Source: Enterobacter asburiae (GTDB lineage Bacteria; Pseudomonadota; Gammaproteobacteria; Enterobacterales; Enterobacteriaceae). Taken from it: DNA of 64,000 nt. The position numbers and the translations under genes were made by a program. The stretch covers positions 142,404 to 206,403 of the forward strand of contig NZ_VRKN01000008.1 in assembly GCF_008080435.1 (NCBI RefSeq), in the 5' to 3' direction. Under the pieces are notes generated by a model. It did no database searches. It worked only from the letters and a program-made list of their open reading frames with translations, and had not been told where the DNA came from. This document shows, in pieces, positions 20,761-29,982 of the stretch (position 1 is its first letter; every line of letters starts with the position of its first letter).

Positions 20761-22142
20761 GCCTTACGCTGCGTCTCTCGCCAGATGCGCCAGGCCATGC
20801 CCGCCAGCAGAATCACCCCCGCAATCAGCACGCCCCATACCAGCAGCGTGTTCAGCCTGCTCTCCCGCTCGGCCGCAGAGGTGGCGGTCAGACGCCCCTC
20901 GCCGCCTAGTGCAACATCCTCCAGCATATCGGCCTGCGGCAGGTTAGCCATATCATAGGTCTTGCGCAGGTCGGCTGGGATCAGCATACCGGGCTCCACG
21001 CTGGCAGGCTTTGCGGCGCCGTTGCCCCAGGCGAGCACGTACGGCGCTTTCCCCTGCGCGTTGAACACCAGGTCATAGCGGTCGCGATGTCCCGTGACGC
21101 TCGGCAGATATTCTGGCAGACGCGCATTCAACGTCGTGATTTTCACTGCCTGCACCAGGCCCCCGTGAAGTGAAACCGGTGGCGACATTTTTCCCTCAAG
21201 ACGGTAAAGGACCTCTTTTTTCAGGGGGTGCCATGTGTCTTTTTCCGTACTCCGCCACGCTATCTCCACGGGAAGGACGCCATCGCCATTCAGTGAGATG
21301 CTGACAGCACTCAGCGGCTGCGGGCGCGCCCAGTGCCACTGCGCTTCGCTTGTCGATAACTGCTCCCCTTCCCCCTCAAGGTCGACCGCTTCCGGGGCCG
21401 CCTGCGCAGGTGTGCTGATTGCGTTTACGCCGGTCAAGGTTATCCCCTGGCTCTGCGCATTCAGCACCACCATGAGATAGCGATTCGCCTCGGGAGATAA
21501 AACCGTATCGGTATCGATCCGATCGAGCTTAAGACGATCCTGACCGCTGACGACGTCCAGCAATGGCATATCCTCGCGCAGGGTATACCAGCGCTTAAGA
21601 TCCTCACTGTAATAGACCGACGCCGTTCCCTGCCACGGCGTCTGAGGGGTATTCCAGAGCAGCTGCAGCTGGGATATGGCCATCTCCCCCGTAGCCTGCT
21701 CCGGCAGGGTCAGCAGATAATGTTGTCCGGCTGCGGCGGCTTTTTGCCCCTCCAGCACAATCTCTACACCGTTTCCGGAACGGAGCAGAATCTTATCGCT
21801 ATCACCGGATCCTCGGGAAGCCGCAAGCGGCGAGGCGTCCAGCGGGAAGAGACGCAGCGCAGTGGATTGCACTGACGCCTGTGGATGCGTCGCGGTGACC
21901 AGGCTGAAGGGAACCGGCTCGCCCGACTGGTTAAAGACGCGGACATCATGCAGATCCGGCGACGTGCTTTGCTCATAGACGGCGAGCGGCAGCATCACCC
22001 GATACCACTGGGAAGGAACAGACGTATCCAGTGATCGACCAAAGGCATAATCCCGGGGCGATTCCGTTTGTCCCTCGTCGCAGAACGCCGGGCCGGAAAG
22101 CGCCAGCAGCGCGGTACACGCTACCGCTTTCATCCATTTCAT
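20757..22142 (-). CDS. DUF3999 family periplasmic/membrane-anchored protein
   Basis: 461 residues. A signal peptide (about 1-21, VACTALLALSGPAFC) precedes a long beta-rich extracytoplasmic region, and a single membrane helix (LLVWGVLIAGVILLAGMAWRIW) lies at the very C-terminus with a basic tail, so the protein is probably periplasmic and tail-anchored. It begins inside the stop of the DUF2339 gene (4-base ATGA overlap), so the two products are made together. DUF3999 and DUF2339 commonly occur side by side; neither function is known. Not present at this locus in E. coli K-12. Confidence 0.85.
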   Translation of the reverse strand: MKWMKAVACTALLALSGPAFCDEGQTESPRDYAFGRSLDTSVPSQWYRVMLPLAVYEQSTSPDLHDVRVFNQSGEPVPFSLVTATHPQASVQSTALRLFPLDASPLAASRGSGDSDKILLRSGNGVEIVLEGQKAAAAGQHYLLTLPEQATGEMAISQLQLLWNTPQTPWQGTASVYYSEDLKRWYTLREDMPLLDVVSGQDRLKLDRIDTDTVLSPEANRYLMVVLNAQSQGITLTGVNAISTPAQAAPEAVDLEGEGEQLSTSEAQWHWARPQPLSAVSISLNGDGVLPVEIAWRSTEKDTWHPLKKEVLYRLEGKMSPPVSLHGGLVQAVKITTLNARLPEYLPSVTGHRDRYDLVFNAQGKAPYVLAWGNGAAKPASVEPGMLIPADLRKTYDMANLPQADMLEDVALGGEGRLTATSAAERESRLNTLLVWGVLIAGVILLAGMAWRIWRETQRKA

Positions 22143-24730
22143 TTTTCATCTCCTGTTTTGGGCGGTAGCGGTGAGAAATACCCCACGATCAGAACCAGTA
22201 TCGCCACGCCGATAAACGCCACCGCACGCGACAAACCGCCTCCACCCGCGCTGTCCACCAGCATCAGTTTAACCATCACTACACCCAGCAGCGCGGCACC
22301 GCAGAGCCACTCCTGCCGGGAAGCCCGACGGGTGGCATGGATCATGACCACCAGCGCGCTCAGCATCCAGAACAGGGCAAAACTGGTCTGGATAAGCCGC
22401 GAATCCCACAGCGATGCCATATTCCAGGCCACGTCGCCGTACCAGGCCAGGGCGCGCATCAGCGCACCGTTCAACCACCAGAAGCCAAACGCCATAATCG
22501 CGACGGCAGGCCACGGTCGGGCCTGAGAGAGCCACGCCGGGTAGTAGCGATCCACAGCCCGATAAAAGATCACCAGCCCCAGCAACGCGAACGCTGCGCC
22601 TTCCTCAAGCGGGTTTACCAGCGGTAGCCAGGTCTGACGATAGACCACGCCGTCCTGGAAATTGGTCACCACCAGCAATACCAGCAGCGCCACGACCACG
22701 GGGATCGGTGCCAGGCAGGCGTAGAGCGCAGGCCACTCCCGGAACGGCCACCCGCGACGCCGTACGGCTGCAGAGAGCGCCATAATCACCCCGCCACCTG
22801 CGGCCATCGCTAATCCGCTGCCCCAGGCCGCCATGCCCCACGGCAACGACCGGGCAAACCAGTAAAGCTCAGCGGCAAGCGCCAGCAAAATCATCCAGAA
22901 CAGCGACAAATGCAGCCCCATCGCGATGCGCGACAGGAGTCTTTCACCGTCGCGCCGCAACAGCATCAGCGCGGCAGGAAGCGCAACGCACCAGGCCAGA
23001 TTTGACCAACCGCCGGCAACGATCTGCTGGTGCCAGAGCTGATAACCCACCATCAGCAGCATAACCGGCCACAGCAGCCATTTGCTGGCATCCAGCTCCC
23101 GCCACGCCAGACGAGCAGCCACCTGCCGCCAGCCCCAGACCGACGCCGCCGTCAGCGCCAGCACGCCCGCCAGAATCGGTAATTCCTTCGTCAGTACCAG
23201 CTGCGACGCGCCCAGCTGCGCCACCATCCAGAACATCAGCCCGCCTGCCAGCAGCGCCCAACTGACTGGCTGAAAGAGTTTCCGCCACAGCCAGGCCGCA
23301 GCCAGCCAGCAAAGGCTGAGGATGGTGAAGATCAGCAGCAGGCTCAGCGACGTAACGTCGTTCGTTTGCGCCCACAGCGCGCTGCCAAGCGCCAGCACCA
23401 ACAGCGCCGTTCCGCTATAGCTCATGCGACGCTGGTGCTGCTGCACACCCAGCCAGAGGATACCCAGCCCTTCCAGTGCCCAGGCCATCGCCGTCCAGCG
23501 CGCCGACAGCGCCAGCGGAATCGCGAGCGTCGCGAACCCGCCGCCGATTGCCAGCGCTGCCAGGACCAGCGGTCGTCCGATGGAGGGGTAGCGCCGCAGC
23601 GCAAGGAACGCGAGGGTAAGATAAAATGCGCCGTATCCCAGCGCACTCAGGGCCGGGCCATATTCCCAGTGCCGGGTCATGCCGTACTGCATCCCGAAAC
23701 CTATCAGCGGCGGGGCAAACAGCAGCACGCCGTCAATAATCTGCTTCCCTTTCTCCTGCGCCCGCAGCGACAGCGCCACGCTCAGCACACCGAATATCAG
23801 CGTATTGGCAATCAGGAACAGCTGGCAGACCCAATAATCTTCAGGCTGGTAGTCATTCAGCCCCCACAGGCCGCCCACGCCGAACGTAAACAGCAGCCCG
23901 AGCAGATTCAGCTCGCGCCAGTGCTGCCAGATGCTGATCGCGAGAATACCGATGGAAAGCAGAAGATAGAAAGAGAACAGCGCCACAAAGCTTCCGCCCC
24001 CGGTAGACAACAGCAGCGGCGCAAGATACCCGCCGAGGCTCGCCAGCATGGCAAGGCTCAGCGCCTTCTGCAGCACCGCCAGCCCGACGCTTGCCGCGCA
24101 AATCACCACCAGCAGCGCAAAGGCCAGCGTCATCGGCAGCATTTGCCAGAGCCGGAACGCGCCAAAAACGGTCAGGTAGAGCACGCCGGTCGCCCCGCCC
24201 TGGAGGATCAGCGCATAGACGCGCTGCCTGTGACGCAGTCGCCACCCGATTGCCAGCAAGACCATGGCAAACAGCGCCGTCGCCGCCAGGCGCAGCTCAA
24301 GCGGGAACAGGGAATGTTCCACGGTATAACGCAGCAGGAATGAAAGGCCGAGAAAGAGCAGCAGGATCCCCAGCTTTGCCAGCGGATTGCCCTGCATGAA
24401 CCAGCGTACCAGCGACGTCAGTATGCCGCCAAAGGCAGAAGGCTGTTTTGCCGCAGGGGCCGGAGCGGGTTCTGTCACGGCAGCGGGAGTATCGGGGCGC
24501 CAGGGGTCGACAGTCGCGGGAGCGTCCTCAACTAACGGCGCGGTCACTGCCACCGGCTCCGGCGCGCTTTGAGGCACGCCGCGCTGCTCAAGCGCCTCAA
24601 TGCGCTGGCGTAGCCGGGCGATCTCCTGTCGCGCCGCCGTACTTCGATTAAAGCCTATAACCGCAAGCACGGGTGCAACCACCAGCGCAAAAACCAGGAA
24701 CAAACAGCCAAGGATGTAAAGCTCGTCCAT
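22139..24730 (-). CDS. DUF2339 family multi-spanning membrane protein
   Basis: 863 residues. One N-terminal helix (about 3-27), a short coiled coil (ARQEIARLRQRIEALEQ), a Pro/Ala-rich linker (about 50-95), then more than 20 predicted membrane segments filling the rest. The repeated hydrophobic GILLLFLGLSFLLRY-type stretches are characteristic of DUF2339. No catalytic motif stands out. Its start codon and Shine-Dalgarno sequence lie inside a long inverted repeat. It follows malZ on the same strand with no obvious terminator between, and overlaps the DUF3999 gene. A role in envelope or glycan handling would be speculation. Confidence 0.85.
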   Translation of the reverse strand: MDELYILGCLFLVFALVVAPVLAVIGFNRSTAARQEIARLRQRIEALEQRGVPQSAPEPVAVTAPLVEDAPATVDPWRPDTPAAVTEPAPAPAAKQPSAFGGILTSLVRWFMQGNPLAKLGILLLFLGLSFLLRYTVEHSLFPLELRLAATALFAMVLLAIGWRLRHRQRVYALILQGGATGVLYLTVFGAFRLWQMLPMTLAFALLVVICAASVGLAVLQKALSLAMLASLGGYLAPLLLSTGGGSFVALFSFYLLLSIGILAISIWQHWRELNLLGLLFTFGVGGLWGLNDYQPEDYWVCQLFLIANTLIFGVLSVALSLRAQEKGKQIIDGVLLFAPPLIGFGMQYGMTRHWEYGPALSALGYGAFYLTLAFLALRRYPSIGRPLVLAALAIGGGFATLAIPLALSARWTAMAWALEGLGILWLGVQQHQRRMSYSGTALLVLALGSALWAQTNDVTSLSLLLIFTILSLCWLAAAWLWRKLFQPVSWALLAGGLMFWMVAQLGASQLVLTKELPILAGVLALTAASVWGWRQVAARLAWRELDASKWLLWPVMLLMVGYQLWHQQIVAGGWSNLAWCVALPAALMLLRRDGERLLSRIAMGLHLSLFWMILLALAAELYWFARSLPWGMAAWGSGLAMAAGGGVIMALSAAVRRRGWPFREWPALYACLAPIPVVVALLVLLVVTNFQDGVVYRQTWLPLVNPLEEGAAFALLGLVIFYRAVDRYYPAWLSQARPWPAVAIMAFGFWWLNGALMRALAWYGDVAWNMASLWDSRLIQTSFALFWMLSALVVMIHATRRASRQEWLCGAALLGVVMVKLMLVDSAGGGGLSRAVAFIGVAILVLIVGYFSPLPPKTGDEK

Positions 24731-24809
24731 GTTTCCACCTTCACCGTAAACGATCCGTTAAGATTGACACAAATAGTTGCATTTGCGCCATCTTAAAAGG
24801 TGGAAACAT
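24729..24809 (-). promoter_or_regulatory. Nested inverted repeats enclosing RBS and start codon of the DUF2339 gene
   Basis: ATGTTTCCACCTT (24729-24741) and AAGGTGGAAACAT (24797-24809) are perfect 13-bp complements 55 bases apart. Directly inside the outer right arm, ATCTTAA (24790-24796) complements TTAAGAT (24758-24764), and the apical region holds CAAAT/ATTTG. On the minus strand the 3' arm is AAGGTGGAAAC-ATG, that is the Shine-Dalgarno and start codon. A folded leader would hide the initiation region. The 5' arm could itself begin a 22-codon upstream frame ending just before the Shine-Dalgarno. Confidence 0.6.
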
Positions 24810-24818
24810 TAACAGGTC

Positions 24819-26636
24819 TTAGCTGCCGAACCAGATCGTCGCTGATATCGCAGGCAGCGCCAGCACGCCGTCCTGTATCGTCGCCTTGCCCTCTTTATTC
24901 TTCCACGTCGCCACCTTCAGCAGCGGTGAATCATCCAGCACCACTTCGCAGGCCTCGCCCCGGTTAATCGCCACCAGCACGCGCTGCTGATTATAGACGC
25001 GAGCAAACGCCACCACGTTATCGTGGGCGTACACCACCTGACAGCCGCCGTAGCGCAGGGCGAGACTCTGCTTACGCAGCTTCGCCAGCCGCTGATACAG
25101 GCTGAACAGTACCTTGTCCTGTTTCGCTGGCTCCCACGGGAAGGTTTTGCGGCAGAACGGGTCGTTGTTGCCGTCCAGCCCTACTTCATCGCCATAGTAG
25201 ATGCACGGCACGCCCGGCCAGGTGAAGAGCCAGGTGACCGCCAGCGGCAGACGCGCCACATCCTTGCCGAGCAAGGATTTAAAGCGGGCGGTATCGTGGC
25301 TATCGAGCTGGTTAAACATCCGCAGCTGCTGCTGATGAGACAGACCGGCGCGGTAGTTCTCCATCCACGCCATACAGGTTTCAGCGTCGATATGATTCGG
25401 ATCGTAGGAGATATCGGTGTTAGCGAGGAATCCCCACAGCGGGAAGGTAAAGCCGCGATAGTTCATCGCCGCATCTTCCGCATCATTCTGCAGCCACTGG
25501 CGCGCGTCGCCAAAGTGCTCGCCAAAGACGAACGCCTCCGGCTTGGCCGCTTTCGCGGAGCGCGTAATCCCGGCGACGTGCTGAAGATTATTCCGCGCCC
25601 CGCCCGCTTCGCCGAGCATGTGCACCACGTCCAGGCGCCAGCCGTCCATATTCCACGGCGCCTTCAGCCAGTGACGGACGATGCTGTTTTCACCGCCGTA
25701 GATTTCATTCACGAGCGTTGGCGACTGGAAATCCAGCTTCGGCAGGCTTGGGTAGCCCAGCCAGTCCAGCGCGCGGCCCGCCTCGCTAAAGCTATACCAG
25801 TCGCGCTGCGGCGAATCCGGGTTATGGCATGCCCCGCCCATCGACTGGTTATGACGGTCAAACCAAGCGTGCGAATCTCCGCTGTGGTTAAACACGCCGT
25901 CCAGAATCAGGCGCATGCCTTCGTTTTGGGTGTTCTTACGCAGGCGCAGCAGCGCCTCGTCACCGCCAAACTGCGCGTCAACGTGGCGATAATCTTCGGT
26001 ATCGTATTTGTGTACGCTCGGGGCGTTAAATACCGGGTTCAGGTAGAGCGCCGTCACGCCGAGATTTTTCAGGTAGGGCAGCTTTTCGCTGATGCCGTCG
26101 AGATCGCCGCCGTAAAACGTCGAGCCGCCAGCCTGCGCGGTTAACGGCTCGTCCCACTCTTTCAGGATAATGTCATGGCCCACCGCATGGTGGTGATAGA
26201 TCTTATCCTGGTCTGCAGTGCGTTTTTCGCTGCGCGCAAAACGGTCCGGGAAAATCTGGTAAAAGACCTGATCGCTAACCCACTGCGGGCCGTTATCCGG
26301 GTAATCGACCGCAAACTGTTCCAGCCGAGCGGGCGGGAAACGGCTAAACCCCTGCGGGGTAAACCACAGCTGGCGGTTATTCCACAAAAGCTTAAAGCTG
26401 TAGCGACGGCGCGGCTGCCCGCTGCGCAGATCGATATTCGCCCGCCACGCCGTGATCCCCGGCTGCGGCTGGCTGCGCAGCTTGTGCATTTTCAGCCCGG
26501 TCTCTTCGTTATCTATTTCGGCGCGGAGCGTCACGCGTTCAGGCTGATTTTCCCCCGCCAGCCAGAGCGTAATCACAAGGTTGTCTTTGTTTTGCTTAAC
26601 AAATGGGGCAACCGGAAGGTGCCAGGCGTTTAACAT
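24819..26636 (-). CDS. malZ: Maltodextrin glucosidase
   Basis: Cytoplasmic GH13 enzyme that removes glucose from the reducing end of short maltodextrins. 605 residues from [12 protein letters not shown], as in E. coli; a GTG one codon upstream is ignored. GH13 regions seen: [24 protein letters not shown] (catalytic Asp), FGEHFGDA (general acid Glu) and [11 protein letters not shown]. An N-terminal beta-sandwich precedes the barrel. Upstream lie two MalT-type boxes. The DUF2339/DUF3999 pair follows on the same strand. Confidence 0.97.
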   Translation of the reverse strand: MLNAWHLPVAPFVKQNKDNLVITLWLAGENQPERVTLRAEIDNEETGLKMHKLRSQPQPGITAWRANIDLRSGQPRRRYSFKLLWNNRQLWFTPQGFSRFPPARLEQFAVDYPDNGPQWVSDQVFYQIFPDRFARSEKRTADQDKIYHHHAVGHDIILKEWDEPLTAQAGGSTFYGGDLDGISEKLPYLKNLGVTALYLNPVFNAPSVHKYDTEDYRHVDAQFGGDEALLRLRKNTQNEGMRLILDGVFNHSGDSHAWFDRHNQSMGGACHNPDSPQRDWYSFSEAGRALDWLGYPSLPKLDFQSPTLVNEIYGGENSIVRHWLKAPWNMDGWRLDVVHMLGEAGGARNNLQHVAGITRSAKAAKPEAFVFGEHFGDARQWLQNDAEDAAMNYRGFTFPLWGFLANTDISYDPNHIDAETCMAWMENYRAGLSHQQQLRMFNQLDSHDTARFKSLLGKDVARLPLAVTWLFTWPGVPCIYYGDEVGLDGNNDPFCRKTFPWEPAKQDKVLFSLYQRLAKLRKQSLALRYGGCQVVYAHDNVVAFARVYNQQRVLVAINRGEACEVVLDDSPLLKVATWKNKEGKATIQDGVLALPAISATIWFGS

Positions 26637-26685
26637 CACGAATCCCCTTTGATGAAATTGACGTCACCTTGCCACAGGGTGGTTA

Positions 26686-26737
26686 AGGATAGCTCACCAT
26701 GACGTGATTTATTGGGGGAGGAGGACGGGGGAGGAGG
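26686..26737 (-). promoter_or_regulatory. malZ promoter with two MalT-type boxes
   Basis: GGGGAGGAGG occurs twice as a direct repeat (26715-26724 and 26728-26737), matching the MalT box GGGGAKGAGG exactly. On the minus strand a -10-like TATCCT lies at 26691-26686, putting the nearer box about 40 bases upstream of the inferred start, close to the spacing known for MalT promoters. malZ is a known MalT-regulon member. Orientation and start site are inferred. Confidence 0.7.
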
Positions 26738-26755
26738 CATCAGTGCAGCCTGATG

Positions 26756-26790
26756 CCCTCACCCCAACCCTCTCCCACAGGGAGAGGGAG
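26756..26790. repeat. GC-rich palindromic repeat (CCCTCACCCC...GGGAGAGGG type)
   Basis: CCCTCACCCCAACCCTCTCCC, ACA, GGGAGAGGGAG: the inner part forms a stem CCCTCTCCC/GGGAGAGGG. Same family as the elements at 60250-60343 and 63897-63990; distinct from the REP elements. It lies just after the proY stop and may act as its 3' end. Confidence 0.75.
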
Positions 26791-26798
26791 AAAGGAGA

Positions 26799-28172
26799 TT
26801 ACTGCGCTTCCGCCAGCTGACGGTCGCGGCGGCATTTAAATGCCCAGCCCACCAGCAGCAGGACGATCCACGCGCAGCCCACGTACAGGGAAATGCGGGT
26901 ATCCGGATGGTAGCCAATCAGGCCAATGATAAACACCAGGAAGATCAGCCCGACGACGGTCGTCGCAACGCCGCCCGGTACTTTGAACTTCAGCGCTTTC
27001 GCCTCATCCGGCGACAGACGACGGCGGAAGGCAATCTGCGACAGCAGGATCATAATCCACACCCACACCGTCGCGAAGGTCGCCAGCGATGCGATCACCA
27101 GGAAGACGTTCTCCGGCATGATGTAGTTCAGGTACACCGAGAACAGCAGCGCTACGGTCATGACCACGACGGTCACCCACGGCGTGCCGCGGCGTGAGGT
27201 TTTGGCGAACACCTTCGGCGCACTGCCCTGCTCCGCCATGCCGTGCAGCATACGGCCCACGCCAAAGACATCACTGTTAATCGCGGAAAGCGACGCGGTC
27301 AGTACCACAAAGTTCAGAACGCTGGCCGCAAAGGCAATCCCCAAATGCTGGAAGGTCAGAACAAACGGGCTGCCGTTGGTGCCTACCTGATTCCACGGGT
27401 AGATGGACATAATCACGAACAGCGTACCCACGTAGAACACCAGAATACGCATCGGCACCGAGTTGATGGCGCGTGGAATGGACTTCTCCGGATCTTTCGC
27501 TTCCCCGGCGGTGATACCGATAATCTCGATACCGCCGTAGGCGAACATCACCATCTGCAGCGACATGACCATCCCGAGCCAGCCGTTGCTGAAGAAGCCA
27601 CCGTTGCTCCAGAGGTTGTGAATACCGGTCGGCTGCCCGCCGTTGCCAATTCCCCAGATGATAATCCCGAAACCAGCCACAATCATGATGATGATGGTGG
27701 CGACTTTGAAGAAGGAGAACCAGAACTCCAGCTCGCCGAACACCTTCACGCTCATCAGGTTGACGGCGCAAATGATCAGCACCACGCTCAGCACCCAAAT
27801 CCAGTGCGGCACCGCCGGGAACCAGACGCCCATATAGATGCCAAATGCCGTCACGTCGGCAATTGCCACAATCAGGATTTCAAAGCAGTAGGTCCAGCCG
27901 GTGATAAACCCGGCCAGTGGGCCGAGATTTTCCTGCGCGTAGCGGGAGAATGAGCTGGCGGACGGGTTGTGAACCGACATTTCGCCGAGGGCGCGCATGA
28001 TGATATACGCCGCCACGCCGCCGATAATGTACGCCAGCAGAACGCTGGGACCGGCCATTTTGATGGCATCTGCCGAGCCATAAAAAAGACCGGTGCCGAT
28101 AGCAGAGCCCAGCGCCATAAAGCGGATGTGGCGCGTGCTCAATCCACGTTTAAGTTTGTTAGTGCTTTCCAT
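26799..28172 (-). CDS. proY: Proline-specific permease ProY (cryptic-type amino acid permease)
   Basis: 457-residue APC/AAT-family transporter with 12 predicted membrane segments. The N-terminal [28 protein letters not shown] is the amino-acid transporter signature. E. coli/Salmonella ProY is a proline permease that is cryptic in Salmonella. Located between brnQ and malZ as in E. coli; the 81-base gap to brnQ holds the brnQ terminator, so proY needs its own promoter or readthrough. Confidence 0.95.
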   Translation of the reverse strand: MESTNKLKRGLSTRHIRFMALGSAIGTGLFYGSADAIKMAGPSVLLAYIIGGVAAYIIMRALGEMSVHNPSASSFSRYAQENLGPLAGFITGWTYCFEILIVAIADVTAFGIYMGVWFPAVPHWIWVLSVVLIICAVNLMSVKVFGELEFWFSFFKVATIIIMIVAGFGIIIWGIGNGGQPTGIHNLWSNGGFFSNGWLGMVMSLQMVMFAYGGIEIIGITAGEAKDPEKSIPRAINSVPMRILVFYVGTLFVIMSIYPWNQVGTNGSPFVLTFQHLGIAFAASVLNFVVLTASLSAINSDVFGVGRMLHGMAEQGSAPKVFAKTSRRGTPWVTVVVMTVALLFSVYLNYIMPENVFLVIASLATFATVWVWIMILLSQIAFRRRLSPDEAKALKFKVPGGVATTVVGLIFLVFIIGLIGYHPDTRISLYVGCAWIVLLLVGWAFKCRRDRQLAEAQ

Positions 28173-28194
28173 TTAAATCTTGCCATTCAACACG

Positions 28195-28233
28195 AAAAAA
28201 ACAAAAAACCACGGGGCCTTAAGCCCCGTGGTT
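28195..28233 (-). terminator. Intrinsic terminator after brnQ
   Basis: On the minus strand AACCACGGGGC / GCCCCGTGGTT makes an 11-bp stem with a 5-base loop followed by TTTTGTTTTTTT. Placed between brnQ and proY, it separates the two permease genes. Confidence 0.92.
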
Positions 28234-28253
28234 AAACAGTTTGTTGCCGTTGA

Positions 28254-29573
28254 TTAATGGGCGTTCGATGCGACCTGACGCCCTGCAGCACGGTCCCAGA
28301 TAATGGCCAGAACCAGTGCAACAACGGTAGGCATCAACCAGGCCAGGCCCTGCTCGGACAGCGGCAGACGCTGTGTCCATGCCGGCAGTATGTGCGCGAA
28401 AGCTGATGCTTTAATCCCGTCAAGGATACCAAAAATCAGGCTGATAAACATGGCTGGCGCAATAATTCGTGAAGAGTTGTTCCACCACGGGCGAGTAAAG
28501 CTCAGCACCACCAGCACGATACACGGCGGATAAATCGCCGTCAGTACCGGAATAGAGACCTGAATCAGGTGGCTCAGACCGAGGTTGGACACCGCCATGG
28601 AGAAGATACCGAGGATAAACACCAGGGTGCGGTAAGAGAGCGGCAGATACTGTGCAAAGAACTCTGCACAGGCGCAGGTCAGGCCAACCGCGGTTACCAG
28701 ACACGCCAGGAAGATGAGCGCCGCCAGCAGCATACTGCCCGCACCGCCGAAGGTGTGCTGAACGTAGGCGTGCAGGATAGCCGCACCGTTGGCGTTCTGA
28801 TCGACCAGCATGGCGCTATCGGAGCCCAGACGGAACAGTGCCAGATACAGCAGCGTCAGGCCCACACCGGCCATCAGGCCAGCCCAAATGGTATAGCGGG
28901 TCAGCAGACGCGCTTCAGTCACACCGCGGGAACGCGCGGCGTTAACAATAACGATACCAAATACCATGGCGCCCAGCGTATCCATCGTCAGGTAGCCGTT
29001 CACAAAGCCGTTAGAGAACGCGGCATTTTTATAGGCGTCCATCGCGTCGCTAATCGGGCCTGCTGGCCAGACGATGGCCGCTACCGCCAGAACAATCAGC
29101 GCCACAATTTTCAGCGGAGCCAGGAAGTTACCCACGGTATCCAGCAGTTTGCCCGGATAGAGGGAAACCAGAATCACGATCGCGAAGTAGATCAGGCTGT
29201 AGATAAACAGCGGCATCGCACCGTCACCGGTCAGGGGAGCAATACCCACTTCGAAGGAAACGGTCGCCGTACGCGGGGTCGCAAACAGCGGGCCAACGGC
29301 CAGATAGCAGACGGTTGCCAGCAGAATACCCGCCACTTTGCCAATCGGCGTGCTGAGGCTATCCACACCGCCGCCGACTTTCGCCAGCGCGACGACGGTC
29401 AGAACCGGCAGACCCACGGCAGTAATCAGGAAACCAAACGCGGCGGTCCAGACGTGTTCACCCGCCTGTAAGCCAACCATTGGAGGGAAAATGATGTTGC
29501 CTGCGCCAACGAACAGCGCAAATGTCATAAAGCCCAGCGCGATGATGTCACGCGATTTTAAGTGATGGGTCAT
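28254..29573 (-). CDS. brnQ: Branched-chain amino acid transporter BrnQ (LIV-II)
   Basis: 439-residue sodium- or proton-coupled carrier for Leu, Ile and Val in the inner membrane, same length as E. coli. The N-terminus [25 protein letters not shown] is a family signature; about 12 membrane segments follow, with [11 protein letters not shown] in the middle. It has a long untranslated leader with inverted repeats (see below) and ends in a strong terminator. Confidence 0.97.
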   Translation of the reverse strand: MTHHLKSRDIIALGFMTFALFVGAGNIIFPPMVGLQAGEHVWTAAFGFLITAVGLPVLTVVALAKVGGGVDSLSTPIGKVAGILLATVCYLAVGPLFATPRTATVSFEVGIAPLTGDGAMPLFIYSLIYFAIVILVSLYPGKLLDTVGNFLAPLKIVALIVLAVAAIVWPAGPISDAMDAYKNAAFSNGFVNGYLTMDTLGAMVFGIVIVNAARSRGVTEARLLTRYTIWAGLMAGVGLTLLYLALFRLGSDSAMLVDQNANGAAILHAYVQHTFGGAGSMLLAALIFLACLVTAVGLTCACAEFFAQYLPLSYRTLVFILGIFSMAVSNLGLSHLIQVSIPVLTAIYPPCIVLVVLSFTRPWWNNSSRIIAPAMFISLIFGILDGIKASAFAHILPAWTQRLPLSEQGLAWLMPTVVALVLAIIWDRAAGRQVASNAH

Positions 29574-29624
29574 AAAACCTTACTGCCTGTGGATGTGGTG
29601 TTGAAAACAATGAGATTTTCGATA

Positions 29625-29683
29625 TCCCTGACGGGACGATACAGCCGAAAATTTGCTCAATTTCAGCGGGAAATGCTCCCGTC
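29625..29683 (-). promoter_or_regulatory. Possible brnQ leader with mutually exclusive hairpins
   Basis: Read on the minus strand, segment 1 GACGGGA (29683-29677), segment 2 TCCCG (29671-29667), segment 3 TCCCGTC (29636-29630) and segment 4 GGGA (29628-29625) can pair as 1:2 and 3:4, or alternatively as 1:3 (7 bp perfect). This is attenuator-like geometry. The 3:4 hairpin lacks a T-tract, so control at translation or no function are both possible. Confidence 0.35.
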
Positions 29684-29932
29684 CTGGCGTGGAGAAGAAT
29701 AGTTTTTCGATTTACCACGCAAATACAGTCGGTCTGACAGTATCTGGGGCGCAATTTAAACGCTTATAACGTTTAAAGGCAAGGTGGGATCGCAAAACCA
29801 GAACAATATGCCAGCATGAAAATACACGTCAGAACAATACGCTATTGATAAGAAAAACCCATGGCTAATCATGCGAACAAAAAACAGTCAGCCGTATATA
29901 ATTCATCTGCGTTTCGCTTGACTGCAAAGCAA

Positions 29933-29956
29933 ACGGGCCAGCGATGGCTGACCCGT
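29933..29956 (-). terminator. Intrinsic terminator after phoR
   Basis: On the minus strand ACGGGTCAGC-CATC-GCTGGCCCGT forms a 10-bp stem with one G-T wobble, followed by TTGCTTTGC. It lies 26 bases after the phoR stop. The T-tract is modest. Confidence 0.65.
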
Positions 29957-29982
29957 GGAAAGGTAAAATGACACACCTGCTC

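Larger units (their letters stand above)
29574..29982. other. Intergenic region between phoR and brnQ
   Basis: 409 bases without a convincing gene. From the phoR side it holds the phoR terminator (29926-29956), an AT-rich stretch, a perfect 8-bp inverted repeat TTTAAACG-CTTATAA-CGTTTAAA (29755-29777) that may be an operator or promoter element, and nearer to brnQ a leader with competing hairpins (29625-29683). A 68-codon frame here lacks a ribosome-binding site and is not called. Confidence 0.7.

Noticed and set aside
24742..24809. 22-codon upstream frame in the DUF2339 leader as a gene
   Set aside because: No Shine-Dalgarno precedes its ATG; kept only as a possible uORF within the structure finding.
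29548..29754. 68-codon minus-strand frame upstream of brnQ
   Set aside because: No ribosome-binding site and no family match, and it overlaps the leader hairpins.
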